The notes under the pieces were generated by a model. The model saw only the letters and a list, made by a program, of their open reading frames with translations. It searched no databases and was not told where the DNA came from. Both the position numbers and the translations under genes were made by a program. This document shows positions 54,961-62,476 of a stretch of DNA of 64,000 nt, one piece after another. Origin of the DNA: Spirosoma aureum. Lineage in GTDB: Bacteria; Bacteroidota; Bacteroidia; Cytophagales; Spirosomataceae. The stretch is taken from NCBI RefSeq assembly GCF_011604685.1, contig NZ_CP050063.1, forward strand, positions 7,915,001 to 7,979,000, in the 5' to 3' direction. Each line of letters opens with the position of its first letter. The first letter of the stretch is position 1.

Positions 54961-56502
54961 TTACCACGAACTACCCGAACCACCGCCCCCTGAGCTGCCG
55001 CCCCCCCAACTGCTGCTGGACGAGCTACTACTGGATGAACTGCCCGACGACCCGCTCCATGAACTGCTGCTACCCGACGAAGAATACGTAGTGGATGAAT
55101 GTGACGTTGTGGGTGTACTTTGCCGAATGACCGCAATGGTGTACTGTTCTTCGCGATGGTGGCCACAAGCCTGGCACTGATAATCGTTGCTGCCTCTTCC
55201 TTCGCGTTCAGTAGTGGCTGCTTTCACGATGCGGCTGCCTGTTAAGGACATGGCTCTTGATCCGCATTTATTGCAGTTCTGATAGACCTTATCGTTCAGG
55301 TTTTCGTAACCAATAACCTGCGTGATGTTGTGGGGTTCATTGCGCCAAACGTCATAGTCAACACTACCCAGCCGCTGTTCAGTTCGCTGGTAATCAGTCA
55401 GAAAATCCCCTTTCCGGGTACTGTCCACTTTAGTAAGCGCGTAGCCTTCCGCCGATTGACGGTTATGATTCCGAATCGCATCCAGTGCCCGGTCATCCGC
55501 TCGTTTAAGCCATCCGAACGGAATAGGGAACAACAGAACAGAACCCCAGCCGTTGAGTCCCGCAGCTTTGTATCGCACATAACGTGCTGGCTCGGTTATG
55601 GTGCCAGAGAGTTTCTGGAAGGCATTTTTTCGACGGTGCCGACGTTCCCACACGACCGCTCCTGCATAGGCATACATGACCAGGAGAATTTGCCAGCCAT
55701 GCAGTGATAAAGGTGCGCGAAGCTTTATCACTACGAATCCTATGCATACCGGCATAACAACATATAGCAGAAAGGCTCTGGGAAATCGCCATTTCGATTT
55801 CGAAATTGTCACGTCAATTTGGTTAGCAATGGGATTCGTTTTTTTGAAGAAGAATGTCAGTAGCCGAAGAACAAGCAAAGCAGGAATTAATAACAGGAAT
55901 AGGACGAAAATGGCCGAATTCTCTAATGGCTGTCCTGCTCGGTACGTAGATTTTGACTTGTCATAAACCTCCTTTGCGGCTTCGGGTTCACTAATCAGGC
56001 GGGCAATCTCGTTAACCCCGGCAATCATGGCTCCGTCGAAATCACCGGTTTTAGCCAGCGGAATCATTTTCCGGGTCTGAATCCGGCTACAAATGGCATC
56101 GGGCAGAACACCTTCCAAACCATAGCCGGTTTCCATCTCGATCCTGTGCTGGTCTTTCACCAGCAAAACCAACAGGCCATTATTTTTCTTCCGATAGCCC
56201 AAACCCCATTTCCTGAACAAAGCCGTGGCAAAGTCTTTGGGTACACTCTCCCCAATGGAGTTGAGGCACACAACCGCTACCTGTGCCGTTGTGGAGTCTT
56301 CCAGCTTTCCCAGCACCAGATCAATCTGACTTACGGCCGCATCTGACAGAATATGATCCGGATTGCTGACATACTGTGCACTTCTGCTTTGCTTCGGATT
56401 GGGTACGGTTTCTGGCGTATAGGTTTGTGCAATTCCTGGTGTAATGCCTCCACACGCAAGCAGCAGAAAAAGGAAGACGAACTGGATAAATTTCTGGCTC
56501 AT
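54961..56502 (-). CDS. TPM-domain membrane protein with Zn-ribbon-like segment and Ser/Gly tail
   Basis: 513 residues from ATG 56502. Signal peptide (to about 28), then a TPM domain (about 40-180: YVSNPDHILSDAAVSQIDLV, VAVVCLNSIGESVPKDFATA, WGLGYRKKNNGLLVLLVKDQ, GYGLEGVLPDAICSRI), three TM helices (about 205-300), a cytoplasmic part with two CxxC pairs (NCNKCGSRAMS, CQACGHHREEQ) like a zinc ribbon, and a low-complexity C-terminus of about 50 residues rich in S/G/W. TPM proteins act near the membrane in photosystem or receptor assembly in other phyla; in bacteria the role is open. The Ser/Gly tail could be a surface or aggregation segment. Confidence 0.8.
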   Translation of the reverse strand: MSQKFIQFVFLFLLLACGGITPGIAQTYTPETVPNPKQSRSAQYVSNPDHILSDAAVSQIDLVLGKLEDSTTAQVAVVCLNSIGESVPKDFATALFRKWGLGYRKKNNGLLVLLVKDQHRIEMETGYGLEGVLPDAICSRIQTRKMIPLAKTGDFDGAMIAGVNEIARLISEPEAAKEVYDKSKSTYRAGQPLENSAIFVLFLLLIPALLVLRLLTFFFKKTNPIANQIDVTISKSKWRFPRAFLLYVVMPVCIGFVVIKLRAPLSLHGWQILLVMYAYAGAVVWERRHRRKNAFQKLSGTITEPARYVRYKAAGLNGWGSVLLFPIPFGWLKRADDRALDAIRNHNRQSAEGYALTKVDSTRKGDFLTDYQRTEQRLGSVDYDVWRNEPHNITQVIGYENLNDKVYQNCNKCGSRAMSLTGSRIVKAATTEREGRGSNDYQCQACGHHREEQYTIAVIRQSTPTTSHSSTTYSSSGSSSSWSGSSGSSSSSSSSSSSWGGGSSGGGGSGSSW

Positions 56503-56508
56503 ACCCAT

Positions 56509-57378
56509 TTAATTTTGATTTGTAGCGCCGTAGCCCGACGAATACGTTCTGTACTTATCCTTGGCCTGAAGATAAGTTGTTTCTTCAAATGTGCCCGGAT
56601 CGGCTCCCTTAACGGCATAATTACTGAAGTAGACCCGTTCTTTGTCTTTGGCATAGTATTTTCCAACGCCGGAAAAGGTAGCGAGATCAACTGCTTCAAT
56701 TGGACTCCAGTAAAGATCTTTACCCAGCACCAGACCCCAGGCCGTGTGTTTATCACTAAAATTGAAGTCCGAGACTTTTCGGAATGTTGCGCCATCTACG
56801 CCCTCTATCGGCCGATCATGAAAATAAACCCGTCGGCGGTCATTTGTCAGGTAGCTGCCATTAAACATCGGAACAAAGACAAACGTAGCGGGGTCGGCCC
56901 CTTCAAGTATAAATGTGTCTTTATAAACCCGATACCGGTCGCGGGCATATGGAATCCCTTCGGCCGATATATGAACAGGCGTCTCATCGGGATTAGGAAC
57001 AAAGGAGAAATGTGCACCGTCGTTGCTGATTCGCTTATCCCGGGAGTAACCATTGTTTTTGTCTCTGGAATAGGCACCTGCCAGATACTCAAACGTAGCT
57101 GGGTCAGCATCGGGAATGATTTTCCCGATGTAGAACGCATGGTTTTTATCTTTACCATACTCGTCGTTGATTATCATAAACGACTCAGCATCAGCTGTGT
57201 CGACAATCGACCGGGTAGCAGGCCAACCCCTATATATCACCACCTCGCCTTTCTCTATTCGATAGCCTCTGCGTGAGCTTTCACCACAACTAACGACCAG
57301 CAAGCCGATAAGCGTAAAAGCAATTGATGCAAAAGGAGCGAACACTTTTTTGAGTAGAAAATTCATGGTAAGCGGCAT
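56509..57378 (-). CDS. DKNYY-family lipoprotein
   Basis: 289 residues with an N-terminal hydrophobic signal and lipobox-like VVSC (about 30; ATGs at 57378 and 57366 both possible, the first overlapping the upstream stop as TAATG). The body carries about ten copies of the DKNYY-type motif, short Tyr/Asp-rich repeats such as AKDKERVYFSNYAVKGADPG, LTNDRRRVYFHDRPIEGVDG and ARDRYRVYKDTFILEGADPA. Function of the family is unknown. Very tight spacing with both neighbours points to one operon with the TPM gene. Confidence 0.85.
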   Translation of the reverse strand: MPLTMNFLLKKVFAPFASIAFTLIGLLVVSCGESSRRGYRIEKGEVVIYRGWPATRSIVDTADAESFMIINDEYGKDKNHAFYIGKIIPDADPATFEYLAGAYSRDKNNGYSRDKRISNDGAHFSFVPNPDETPVHISAEGIPYARDRYRVYKDTFILEGADPATFVFVPMFNGSYLTNDRRRVYFHDRPIEGVDGATFRKVSDFNFSDKHTAWGLVLGKDLYWSPIEAVDLATFSGVGKYYAKDKERVYFSNYAVKGADPGTFEETTYLQAKDKYRTYSSGYGATNQN

Positions 57379-58265
57379 TAATAACGGCTACGAGTTTGCA
57401 GTTTTGGCGGTTGCCCCAGTGCCTGTTCGTGTTGCGGTCTACTGGAGTGAAGAACCGGATGATCTGTTGATTCCGTCGTTAAGGGCGAAGAAACGTCGCG
57501 CTCAGCCGGACGCACACTGTCCACTTTTTCCAGACTGACAACCTGCTCTTCTACAGGCTTTACTTCTGCCCTGGTTAGTCGATTTGTTTTTAGCCAGTTC
57601 AGATAATAGGCAAAGTGTAGCGCGTCATGATAGGTTTGCCAGATAATCACGAAACTACCATCCTGCGTTTCTTCGATCCGAATGGGTGTTTCGGTATCAA
57701 GCACAAAAAAACGTTTGAATTTCTGCCGGAAGGTAAACCCTGACGTATCCATTTTGGCACGGGCAATCCGTCTAAATTCCTCACTAACAACGTTGGGGCC
57801 GAACGAAATGGCCAGGTAATGCGAGAATGTGTTAAAGTGAGATTTCCCCGTCGAGACCATAGACGAGGTCATTCCCTGCCACCAGTTATACTGAACTACT
57901 TCGCCCGATTGGGTAGTTAGTGTTCCTTCCGCACAGGAGTAATAATGACTACCAAGCAGTTCGGAGACTTGCTCTGGCACAACGGTCGATTTATAAAGTT
58001 GATTGCTACTGAAAAACTGTTGCAGGCTGCTGTCTTCTTTTTTGCGAAAGACAAACAGCGATGCAATAAAGCTGGGAATAAACAATAATGTTGAACTGGT
58101 ACTACCGAAAATCAGCATGATCACCATCAGTCCGACCCAGCAACCAACTGCCAGCCGAATTGCCAGCGACGATGAGACTTTCCGGCCAATCAGGTACGTC
58201 ATCAGAAAAAACACGGCATAAATTCCGCCGAAGAAAATGCTTTTATAGACGATGTCCTGATTCAT
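57378..58265 (-). CDS. membrane protein, unknown, first in TPM/DKNYY unit
   Basis: 295 residues from ATG 58265 (MNQDIVYKSIFFGGIYAVFF); an in-frame TTG lies at 58280. Four short TM segments within the first 75 residues (FFGGIYAVFFLMTYLIG, SLAIRLAVGCWVGLMVIMLI, TLLFIPSFIASLFVF), then a soluble cytoplasmic domain (about 90-230: YYSCAEGTLTTQSGEVVQYN, FRQKFKRFFVLDTETPIRIE) and a polar tail. No family is recognised. The stop overlaps the DKNYY start (TAATG), so translational coupling is likely. Confidence 0.75.
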   Translation of the reverse strand: MNQDIVYKSIFFGGIYAVFFLMTYLIGRKVSSSLAIRLAVGCWVGLMVIMLIFGSTSSTLLFIPSFIASLFVFRKKEDSSLQQFFSSNQLYKSTVVPEQVSELLGSHYYSCAEGTLTTQSGEVVQYNWWQGMTSSMVSTGKSHFNTFSHYLAISFGPNVVSEEFRRIARAKMDTSGFTFRQKFKRFFVLDTETPIRIEETQDGSFVIIWQTYHDALHFAYYLNWLKTNRLTRAEVKPVEEQVVSLEKVDSVRPAERDVSSPLTTESTDHPVLHSSRPQHEQALGQPPKLQTRSRY

Positions 58266-58283
58266 GAAAGTCGATGTCAAGTC

Positions 58284-58427
58284 TTAAAAAAAGATCAGAG
58301 TAAGCAGAATAATTAACGTTATGACAACCAGTGCAATCCAGTCAAAACCTCTTTCCAGGAAACGCTTTGATCCTTCTTTGATCGATTTTACTACGTCTTT
58401 TTTTATGAAATGCTCGCCCCGATCCAT
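58284..58427 (-). CDS. very small single-TM protein
   Basis: 47 residues from ATG 58427: basic N-terminus (MDRGEHFIKKDVVKSIKEGS) then one TM helix at the C-terminus (WIALVVITLIILLTLIFF). A longer frame exists to 58622, but it would run through the hairpin and lacks coding signs. It starts upstream of the 295-residue membrane protein with an 18-nt gap, so it is likely the first gene of that operon. Confidence 0.6.
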   Translation of the reverse strand: MDRGEHFIKKDVVKSIKEGSKRFLERGFDWIALVVITLIILLTLIFF

Positions 58428-58575
58428 ACCCGTATCTTTTGGTGTTGATATTGATAACTCATTATAAAGTTGAGCCAAAAATCCAGAGAGATTTAGTCCG
58501 ATTGATAAGTGGATGGAACAACGTGAAAACCGGTAGAATTGGCTTGATATATGGCCAGGCTTTTTTTGAGTAGGT

Positions 58576-58657
58576 TTAGGAGTATCGACTAGAGTCGTGC
58601 CACAGTTCACTATATCTCGCACACAAACCGTGGCACGACTCTAGTCGATACTCCTAA
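58576..58657. repeat. long intergenic hairpin, family A
   Basis: Arms 58576-58607 and 58626-58657 pair over 32 nt with one mismatch (A opposite C). The inner 14 nt GTCGTGCCACAGTT match those at 12537 and 60271; the outer TTAGGAGTATCGACTAGA is private. No T-run follows on either strand. It lies in the gap between the 47-residue gene and the copper-monooxygenase-like gene. Confidence 0.85.
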
Positions 58658-58689
58658 GGTTGCGTTTCTGAAGAACCGATTTTACCCCA

Positions 58690-58755
58690 TACACAGAACC
58701 GCGAAGTTTAGTCGAAGCATTCCTATGCTTCGGCAAAACTTCGCGGTTCTGTGTA
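58690..58755. repeat. 31-bp hairpin, second in same gap
   Basis: Arms 58690-58720 and 58725-58755 pair over 31 nt with two mismatches and a 4-nt loop. Apex with GAAGCAT/ATGCTTC, outer arms ACACAGAACCGCGAAGTTT. It has no sequence in common with family A beyond its form. It lies 33 nt after the stop of the 58789-60150 gene (minus strand), so a terminator role is possible, though a poly-T run is missing. Confidence 0.75.
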
Positions 58756-58788
58756 ATTACCCAATCAGAATCTTATGGTTCTGAAAAC

Positions 58789-60150
58789 TTATTCAAAATA
58801 ATACCCGAAAATTATACCCATCTCATCTTCACTTGTCAGGCCAAAACGGACAAGCTTGGCGGTTGTATTGTTGTACGTTATTTCAGACGTTAGCCCTTCT
58901 CCTTTTTGCAGCGAAATAGGTGTCTGGTAGGTAACAATATCGGGGTGTTCCCAGTCGGTAGATGTGTAAATGACTTCACCATCGCGGCTCCCACCTTTGA
59001 TTTTAATGACAAACTTTTCGCCCAGTTTGTGCATATGCGAAGTTAAAGTCAGGACTTTGCGCGGCTTATCAAAAAGAAAAGACTTCGAGATCGTAACCCG
59101 GGTATTGGCTGGAATAGTAAGATTCGAGTTTCCCAGATCGAGCGTCTGAACCAGTTGCTGTACTTTAGATTTGTCTACTGTGTATAGATTGATCTGCGCT
59201 TCGCCTTTCATCACCGACGTGGTTTTGTTGACAAAGTGCGAATTAAGGTCAAGCGAAGTACCCGCCGGAATCAATAAGGCTGCCCCTTCAGGAAACTTAT
59301 AATCCTGGTATTGAGCCTGCGATCCTGCCAGATACACATGGTTCGACATGGATAGCGTTGTGAGCAGATTCAGAGAATTATCGGCATTTCGCAGATCACG
59401 AATGTCGTTCATGTTCGGCAGAATCGTATTATCCCGAAAATTATAGGCCACAAAGTGGTGGCTTCCACTCCGCATTTTTGTTTCATACCGGTTTACGTAT
59501 ATATCCTGCGCATTGCCAACCACCCGACGGGTAAATAATTCACGTTCAAAATTCGGCTGAATATCAAACGTGGGAACGGCCATTTGAAAACCGGTGCCCG
59601 TTGCTGGTACAGGCAGGGGTTCATAAGCCGTTCCAGATACGGTTTTATCATCTAATAGCGTGGGATCAGCGATACTACCCGTTTTGGGCGCTCCGGCATC
59701 AATCCACCGCCGAACATATTCAATCTGTCCATCAGACAGTGGTGGACTTCCCAATGGCATAGGATTCCCATATTGTTTGCCCGTATGATGGCTAGCCGTG
59801 GGGGTCAGTTTATGATACAAAAGGCTCTCTAACGATGCGAATGCTTTTACGCGTTTTAAGCCGTCTGCTTTAGCCGCACTGTTTTTCGGATCAACACCCA
59901 CCAGATTTTCATAAGCTACACCGGCTGCTAACACCAGACCATGCTGCACAAAATCGGCGTCTTTTTCAGATGAATGGCAACCCGATGTGGCGCAGGATGG
60001 CGTCAGGATTTTTTGTTGAATTAAATCGAAGGAAGCAACGGCCATTGGGTCCTCCGTACCATTGGTAGAATTCTGACAGGAAACCGAATTTAAGAATATA
60101 CTAATAATAAATATACCAATTCCTAAACGGGTAAAATTCAAGGATTTCAT
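58789..60150 (-). CDS. lipoprotein combining cytochrome-c-like and copper type II monooxygenase-like domains
   Basis: 453 residues. Signal peptide to a lipobox-like VSC (Cys at 25), then a small cytochrome-like domain with CATSGCHSS (CX4CH, one residue longer than the usual CXXCH family) and a Met-containing segment GNPMPLGSPPLSDGQIEYVR that could be the axial ligand. From about residue 190 the layout of PHM-type copper type II ascorbate-dependent monooxygenases follows: GSHHFVAYNF (His-His, CuH-like), LTSHMHKLGEKF (His-x-His) and DEMGIIFGYYF (Met), as CuM ligands. Domain order is unusual; substrate unknown. It may oxidise a periplasmic or surface substrate. Confidence 0.75.
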   Translation of the reverse strand: MKSLNFTRLGIGIFIISIFLNSVSCQNSTNGTEDPMAVASFDLIQQKILTPSCATSGCHSSEKDADFVQHGLVLAAGVAYENLVGVDPKNSAAKADGLKRVKAFASLESLLYHKLTPTASHHTGKQYGNPMPLGSPPLSDGQIEYVRRWIDAGAPKTGSIADPTLLDDKTVSGTAYEPLPVPATGTGFQMAVPTFDIQPNFERELFTRRVVGNAQDIYVNRYETKMRSGSHHFVAYNFRDNTILPNMNDIRDLRNADNSLNLLTTLSMSNHVYLAGSQAQYQDYKFPEGAALLIPAGTSLDLNSHFVNKTTSVMKGEAQINLYTVDKSKVQQLVQTLDLGNSNLTIPANTRVTISKSFLFDKPRKVLTLTSHMHKLGEKFVIKIKGGSRDGEVIYTSTDWEHPDIVTYQTPISLQKGEGLTSEITYNNTTAKLVRFGLTSEDEMGIIFGYYFE

Positions 60151-60250
60151 ATAGCAGTAATCAGCCAGAGGTATACTGAAAGTTAATTATATTATCCCAT
60201 CTTCTGGTATATAATTTATTTCAAGGCCTATTAAAACCAGCGACTATATT

Positions 60251-60331
60251 CGGCAAGACCCCAGACGCAAAGTCGTGCCACGGTTTGCTGTGTAGTGAAT
60301 CGTGGCACGGCTTTGCATCTGGGGCCTGCCG
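60251..60331. repeat. long intergenic hairpin, family A
   Basis: Left arm from 60251 and right arm to 60331 pair over about 34 nt with a 1-nt bulge and few mismatches; inner core GTCGTGCCACGGTT matches the hairpins at 12517 and 58576. It lies 2 nt after the methyltransferase stop. No poly-T stretch follows. Confidence 0.8.
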
Positions 60332-60333
60332 AG

Positions 60334-61113
60334 CTAAAATCTTAATATAAAATCCTGACGGGGTTGCTCTTTTCTAAAAAAGACCAAGCCCACCCAGAAC
60401 AAATCAACCGTTACGCTTACTGAGGAATGTGCTTTAATAGTTGCCCATGCCTGTTCCATTTCGGCCGACCAGTGAATATCGTCGAATACAAATACCGTAT
60501 CGTTGTGGACCTTCGTCAGGCATGTTTCAAAATAGCGAATAGTCGGTCCGTAGCGATGATTGGCATCGAAAAAAACGAAGTCGAGTGGTATCGACTTTTC
60601 CACCTGGATGGGCAATGTTTCGTCGATATTCCCGACTACGATGTCTATATTTTGAATACCCAGCTCATCAAAATTCTGGCGGGCAACAGCCGCCGTTTCC
60701 GGACATCCTTCAAATGTCAGAATGCGGCCATTTTGCGGTTTGGCAGCCATTGCCAGATAAGCCGTCGTTACCCCAAGCGATGTACCTAAATCCAGAATAG
60801 TTTTTGCGTCGAACCGTCGAATGAGTCGAAACAGCAATCGACCGAACCGGGCTGGCTTCTGGGAGTTTCGGGCAATATCCCGAATGCTTCGCTGTTGGGA
60901 GGTATTTACTTTCGAACCCGCTCCAAAGTCCGTTATATGAATCAGCTGGCGATTTTGACGAAGCTTACTTTGTAAGGCCCGAATAGGTTTAAAAACAGGC
61001 TCAGAACGATTGCCCGCCCGAATAACACGAGTATAAAGCGTAAACAGAAAGGGCGAGTGAAGAGAATGCTCGTCGCGAGCACGAGCGAGGTAGCGTAAAT
61101 AAGCAAACAACAT
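60334..61113 (-). CDS. class I SAM-dependent methyltransferase
   Basis: 259 residues. SAM motif I is TILDLGTSLGVTTAYLA (about 106-122), then ILTFEGCPETAAVARQNFDE (motif II acidic residue), IDIVVGNIDETLPIQ and DFVFFDANHRYGPTIRYFE, like the O-methyltransferase/class I fold of Bacteroidota. Substrate unknown. It ends at a family A hairpin. Confidence 0.85.
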   Translation of the reverse strand: MLFAYLRYLARARDEHSLHSPFLFTLYTRVIRAGNRSEPVFKPIRALQSKLRQNRQLIHITDFGAGSKVNTSQQRSIRDIARNSQKPARFGRLLFRLIRRFDAKTILDLGTSLGVTTAYLAMAAKPQNGRILTFEGCPETAAVARQNFDELGIQNIDIVVGNIDETLPIQVEKSIPLDFVFFDANHRYGPTIRYFETCLTKVHNDTVFVFDDIHWSAEMEQAWATIKAHSSVSVTVDLFWVGLVFFRKEQPRQDFILRF

Positions 61114-61210
61114 AGGAAATGGATAATGTAGAATGTAAAATGAATAGTTCCATCATACGACAGTTATTCATTCAGAACCGCCCACGGGGTTCATTATCCA
61201 TTATGGCTCA

Positions 61211-61597
61211 TTAATTCAATTTATAGGGTACAATCATCGTGAATTCCGGAATGGCTACACGAACCTGTTTCCCATCAATAATACGTTCAACGAGGTAAGT
61301 ACCGGCCATTTTGCCCATACTTGAGCGCAGATTGCAGCCCGATACATACTGATGAACTTCTCCGGGTTCCAGTACGGGTTGTAAACCAACCACGCCTTCC
61401 CCTTCAACCTCACGGACGGTGCCGTTGGAATCATAGATTGTCCAATGCCGTCTGAGCAACTGAATGGTATAGTCGCTGGCATTTTCGATCGTAATCCGGT
61501 AAGTGAACACGTAATGCGCTTGTAATGGACTGGAGTAATCGGATTGATACTCGGTCTTCACACTTACCTTTACGCCTTCTGTGACTGACGATACCAT
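61211..61597 (-). CDS. apaG: ApaG-domain protein
   Basis: 128 residues from ATG 61597 (MVSSVTEGVKVSVKTEYQSD). ApaG fibronectin-type III-like fold with RRHWTIYDSNGTVREVEGEG, VVGLQPVLEPGEVHQYVSGC and MAGTYLVERIIDGKQV, matching the family's W-x-I-x-D, VxGxxPxLxPG and GxMxGxY signature. Length is like E. coli ApaG (125). Upstream in-frame ATG at 61723 would add a basic tail outside the family. It is implicated in cation efflux and dinucleotide metabolism in enterics; here the function is inferred by homology only. Confidence 0.92.
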   Translation of the reverse strand: MVSSVTEGVKVSVKTEYQSDYSSPLQAHYVFTYRITIENASDYTIQLLRRHWTIYDSNGTVREVEGEGVVGLQPVLEPGEVHQYVSGCNLRSSMGKMAGTYLVERIIDGKQVRVAIPEFTMIVPYKLN

Positions 61598-61740
61598 AAA
61601 TTTAGTGTCGTTTGCAACCTTAAAACGAAAATTAAGTTGATTAGTTTTGATACGCAAGAACAGTCTTGAAAAAATTTTCAAAGAGTGGCTCTCGGCGTTT
61701 TTAGGCCTATAATGCCGAATCACCCTTATCAGTTCCCTAC

Positions 61741-62406
61741 ATGAACGTATCTATTGCAGAATCATGGCAAACAAGGCTACAGTTTGAATTTGATAAGCCT
61801 TATTTTATTGCGTTAGCGGAATTTCTGCGACAGGAATACAGTACCCAGCGGGTTTATCCACCCGGTCGGTTGATGTTCAACGCCTTCAATTCATGCAGTT
61901 TTGACGATACACGCGTTGTCATTCTCGGCCAGGACCCCTACCACGGCGAAGGGCAAGCCAATGGACTTGCGTTTTCGGTTGCCGATGGCATCAGTAAGCC
62001 GCCTTCTCTGGTCAATATTTTTAAAGAAATTCAGGATGATCTGGGCAAACCAGTTCCAAAATCGGGAAACCTCGAACGCTGGGCTCGCCAGGGTGTCATG
62101 TTACTCAACTCGACGCTTACCGTGCGGGCGGGGCAGGCAGGATCACATCAGGGCAAAGGCTGGGAAACGTTTACGGATGCGGTAATCAAACTGATCTCCG
62201 ATGAGAAGCAACATGTCGTTTTTATGCTTTGGGGAGCTTACGCTCAAAAGAAAGGCGCTGTCATCGATAACAAAAAACACCTGGTTCTGAAAGCAAAACA
62301 TCCATCGCCGATGGCTGCTCAATGGGGTGGCTGGTTCGGAACCAAGCATTTCAGTCAGGCCAATAACTATCTGGAAGGTAAAGGTCTACCGCCAATCGAC
62401 TGGTAG
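61741..62406 (+). CDS. ung: uracil-DNA glycosylase
   Basis: 221 residues. Removes uracil from DNA in base excision repair. Family 1 motifs: VILGQDPYHGEGQANGLAFS with catalytic D65, and KHPSPMAA with H187 (both at E. coli numbering to within one), plus LLNSTLTVRAGQAGSH. Complete and without unusual insertion. Divergent from apaG by 143 nt, so independently transcribed. Confidence 0.97.
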   Translation: MNVSIAESWQTRLQFEFDKPYFIALAEFLRQEYSTQRVYPPGRLMFNAFNSCSFDDTRVVILGQDPYHGEGQANGLAFSVADGISKPPSLVNIFKEIQDDLGKPVPKSGNLERWARQGVMLLNSTLTVRAGQAGSHQGKGWETFTDAVIKLISDEKQHVVFMLWGAYAQKKGAVIDNKKHLVLKAKHPSPMAAQWGGWFGTKHFSQANNYLEGKGLPPIDW

Positions 62407-62415
62407 TTTTCAGGG

Positions 62416-62471
62416 GGCAGTCTTCAGTTGGCGGTATTTTGGCAATAGTCATTTACTTACTGAAGACTGCC
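62416..62471. repeat. inverted repeat with GCAGTCTTCAGT core between convergent genes
   Basis: GGCAGTCTTCAGT (62416-62428) and ACTGAAGACTGCC (62459-62471) are complementary over 13 nt, spanning a 30-nt loop. Same word as the palindrome at 23473. It lies 9 nt after the ung stop and 5 nt from the amidase stop, where both transcripts converge. Confidence 0.7.
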
Positions 62472-62476
62472 TACTG

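Noticed and set aside
56353..57276. Long plus-strand open frame opposite the TPM and DKNYY genes
   Set aside because: No signal, motif or start context; it mirrors the codon pattern of the genes on the minus strand and would overlap two well-supported genes.
58428..58622. Extension of the 47-residue protein upstream to 58622
   Set aside because: The extension runs through half of a hairpin repeat and has no coding signs.
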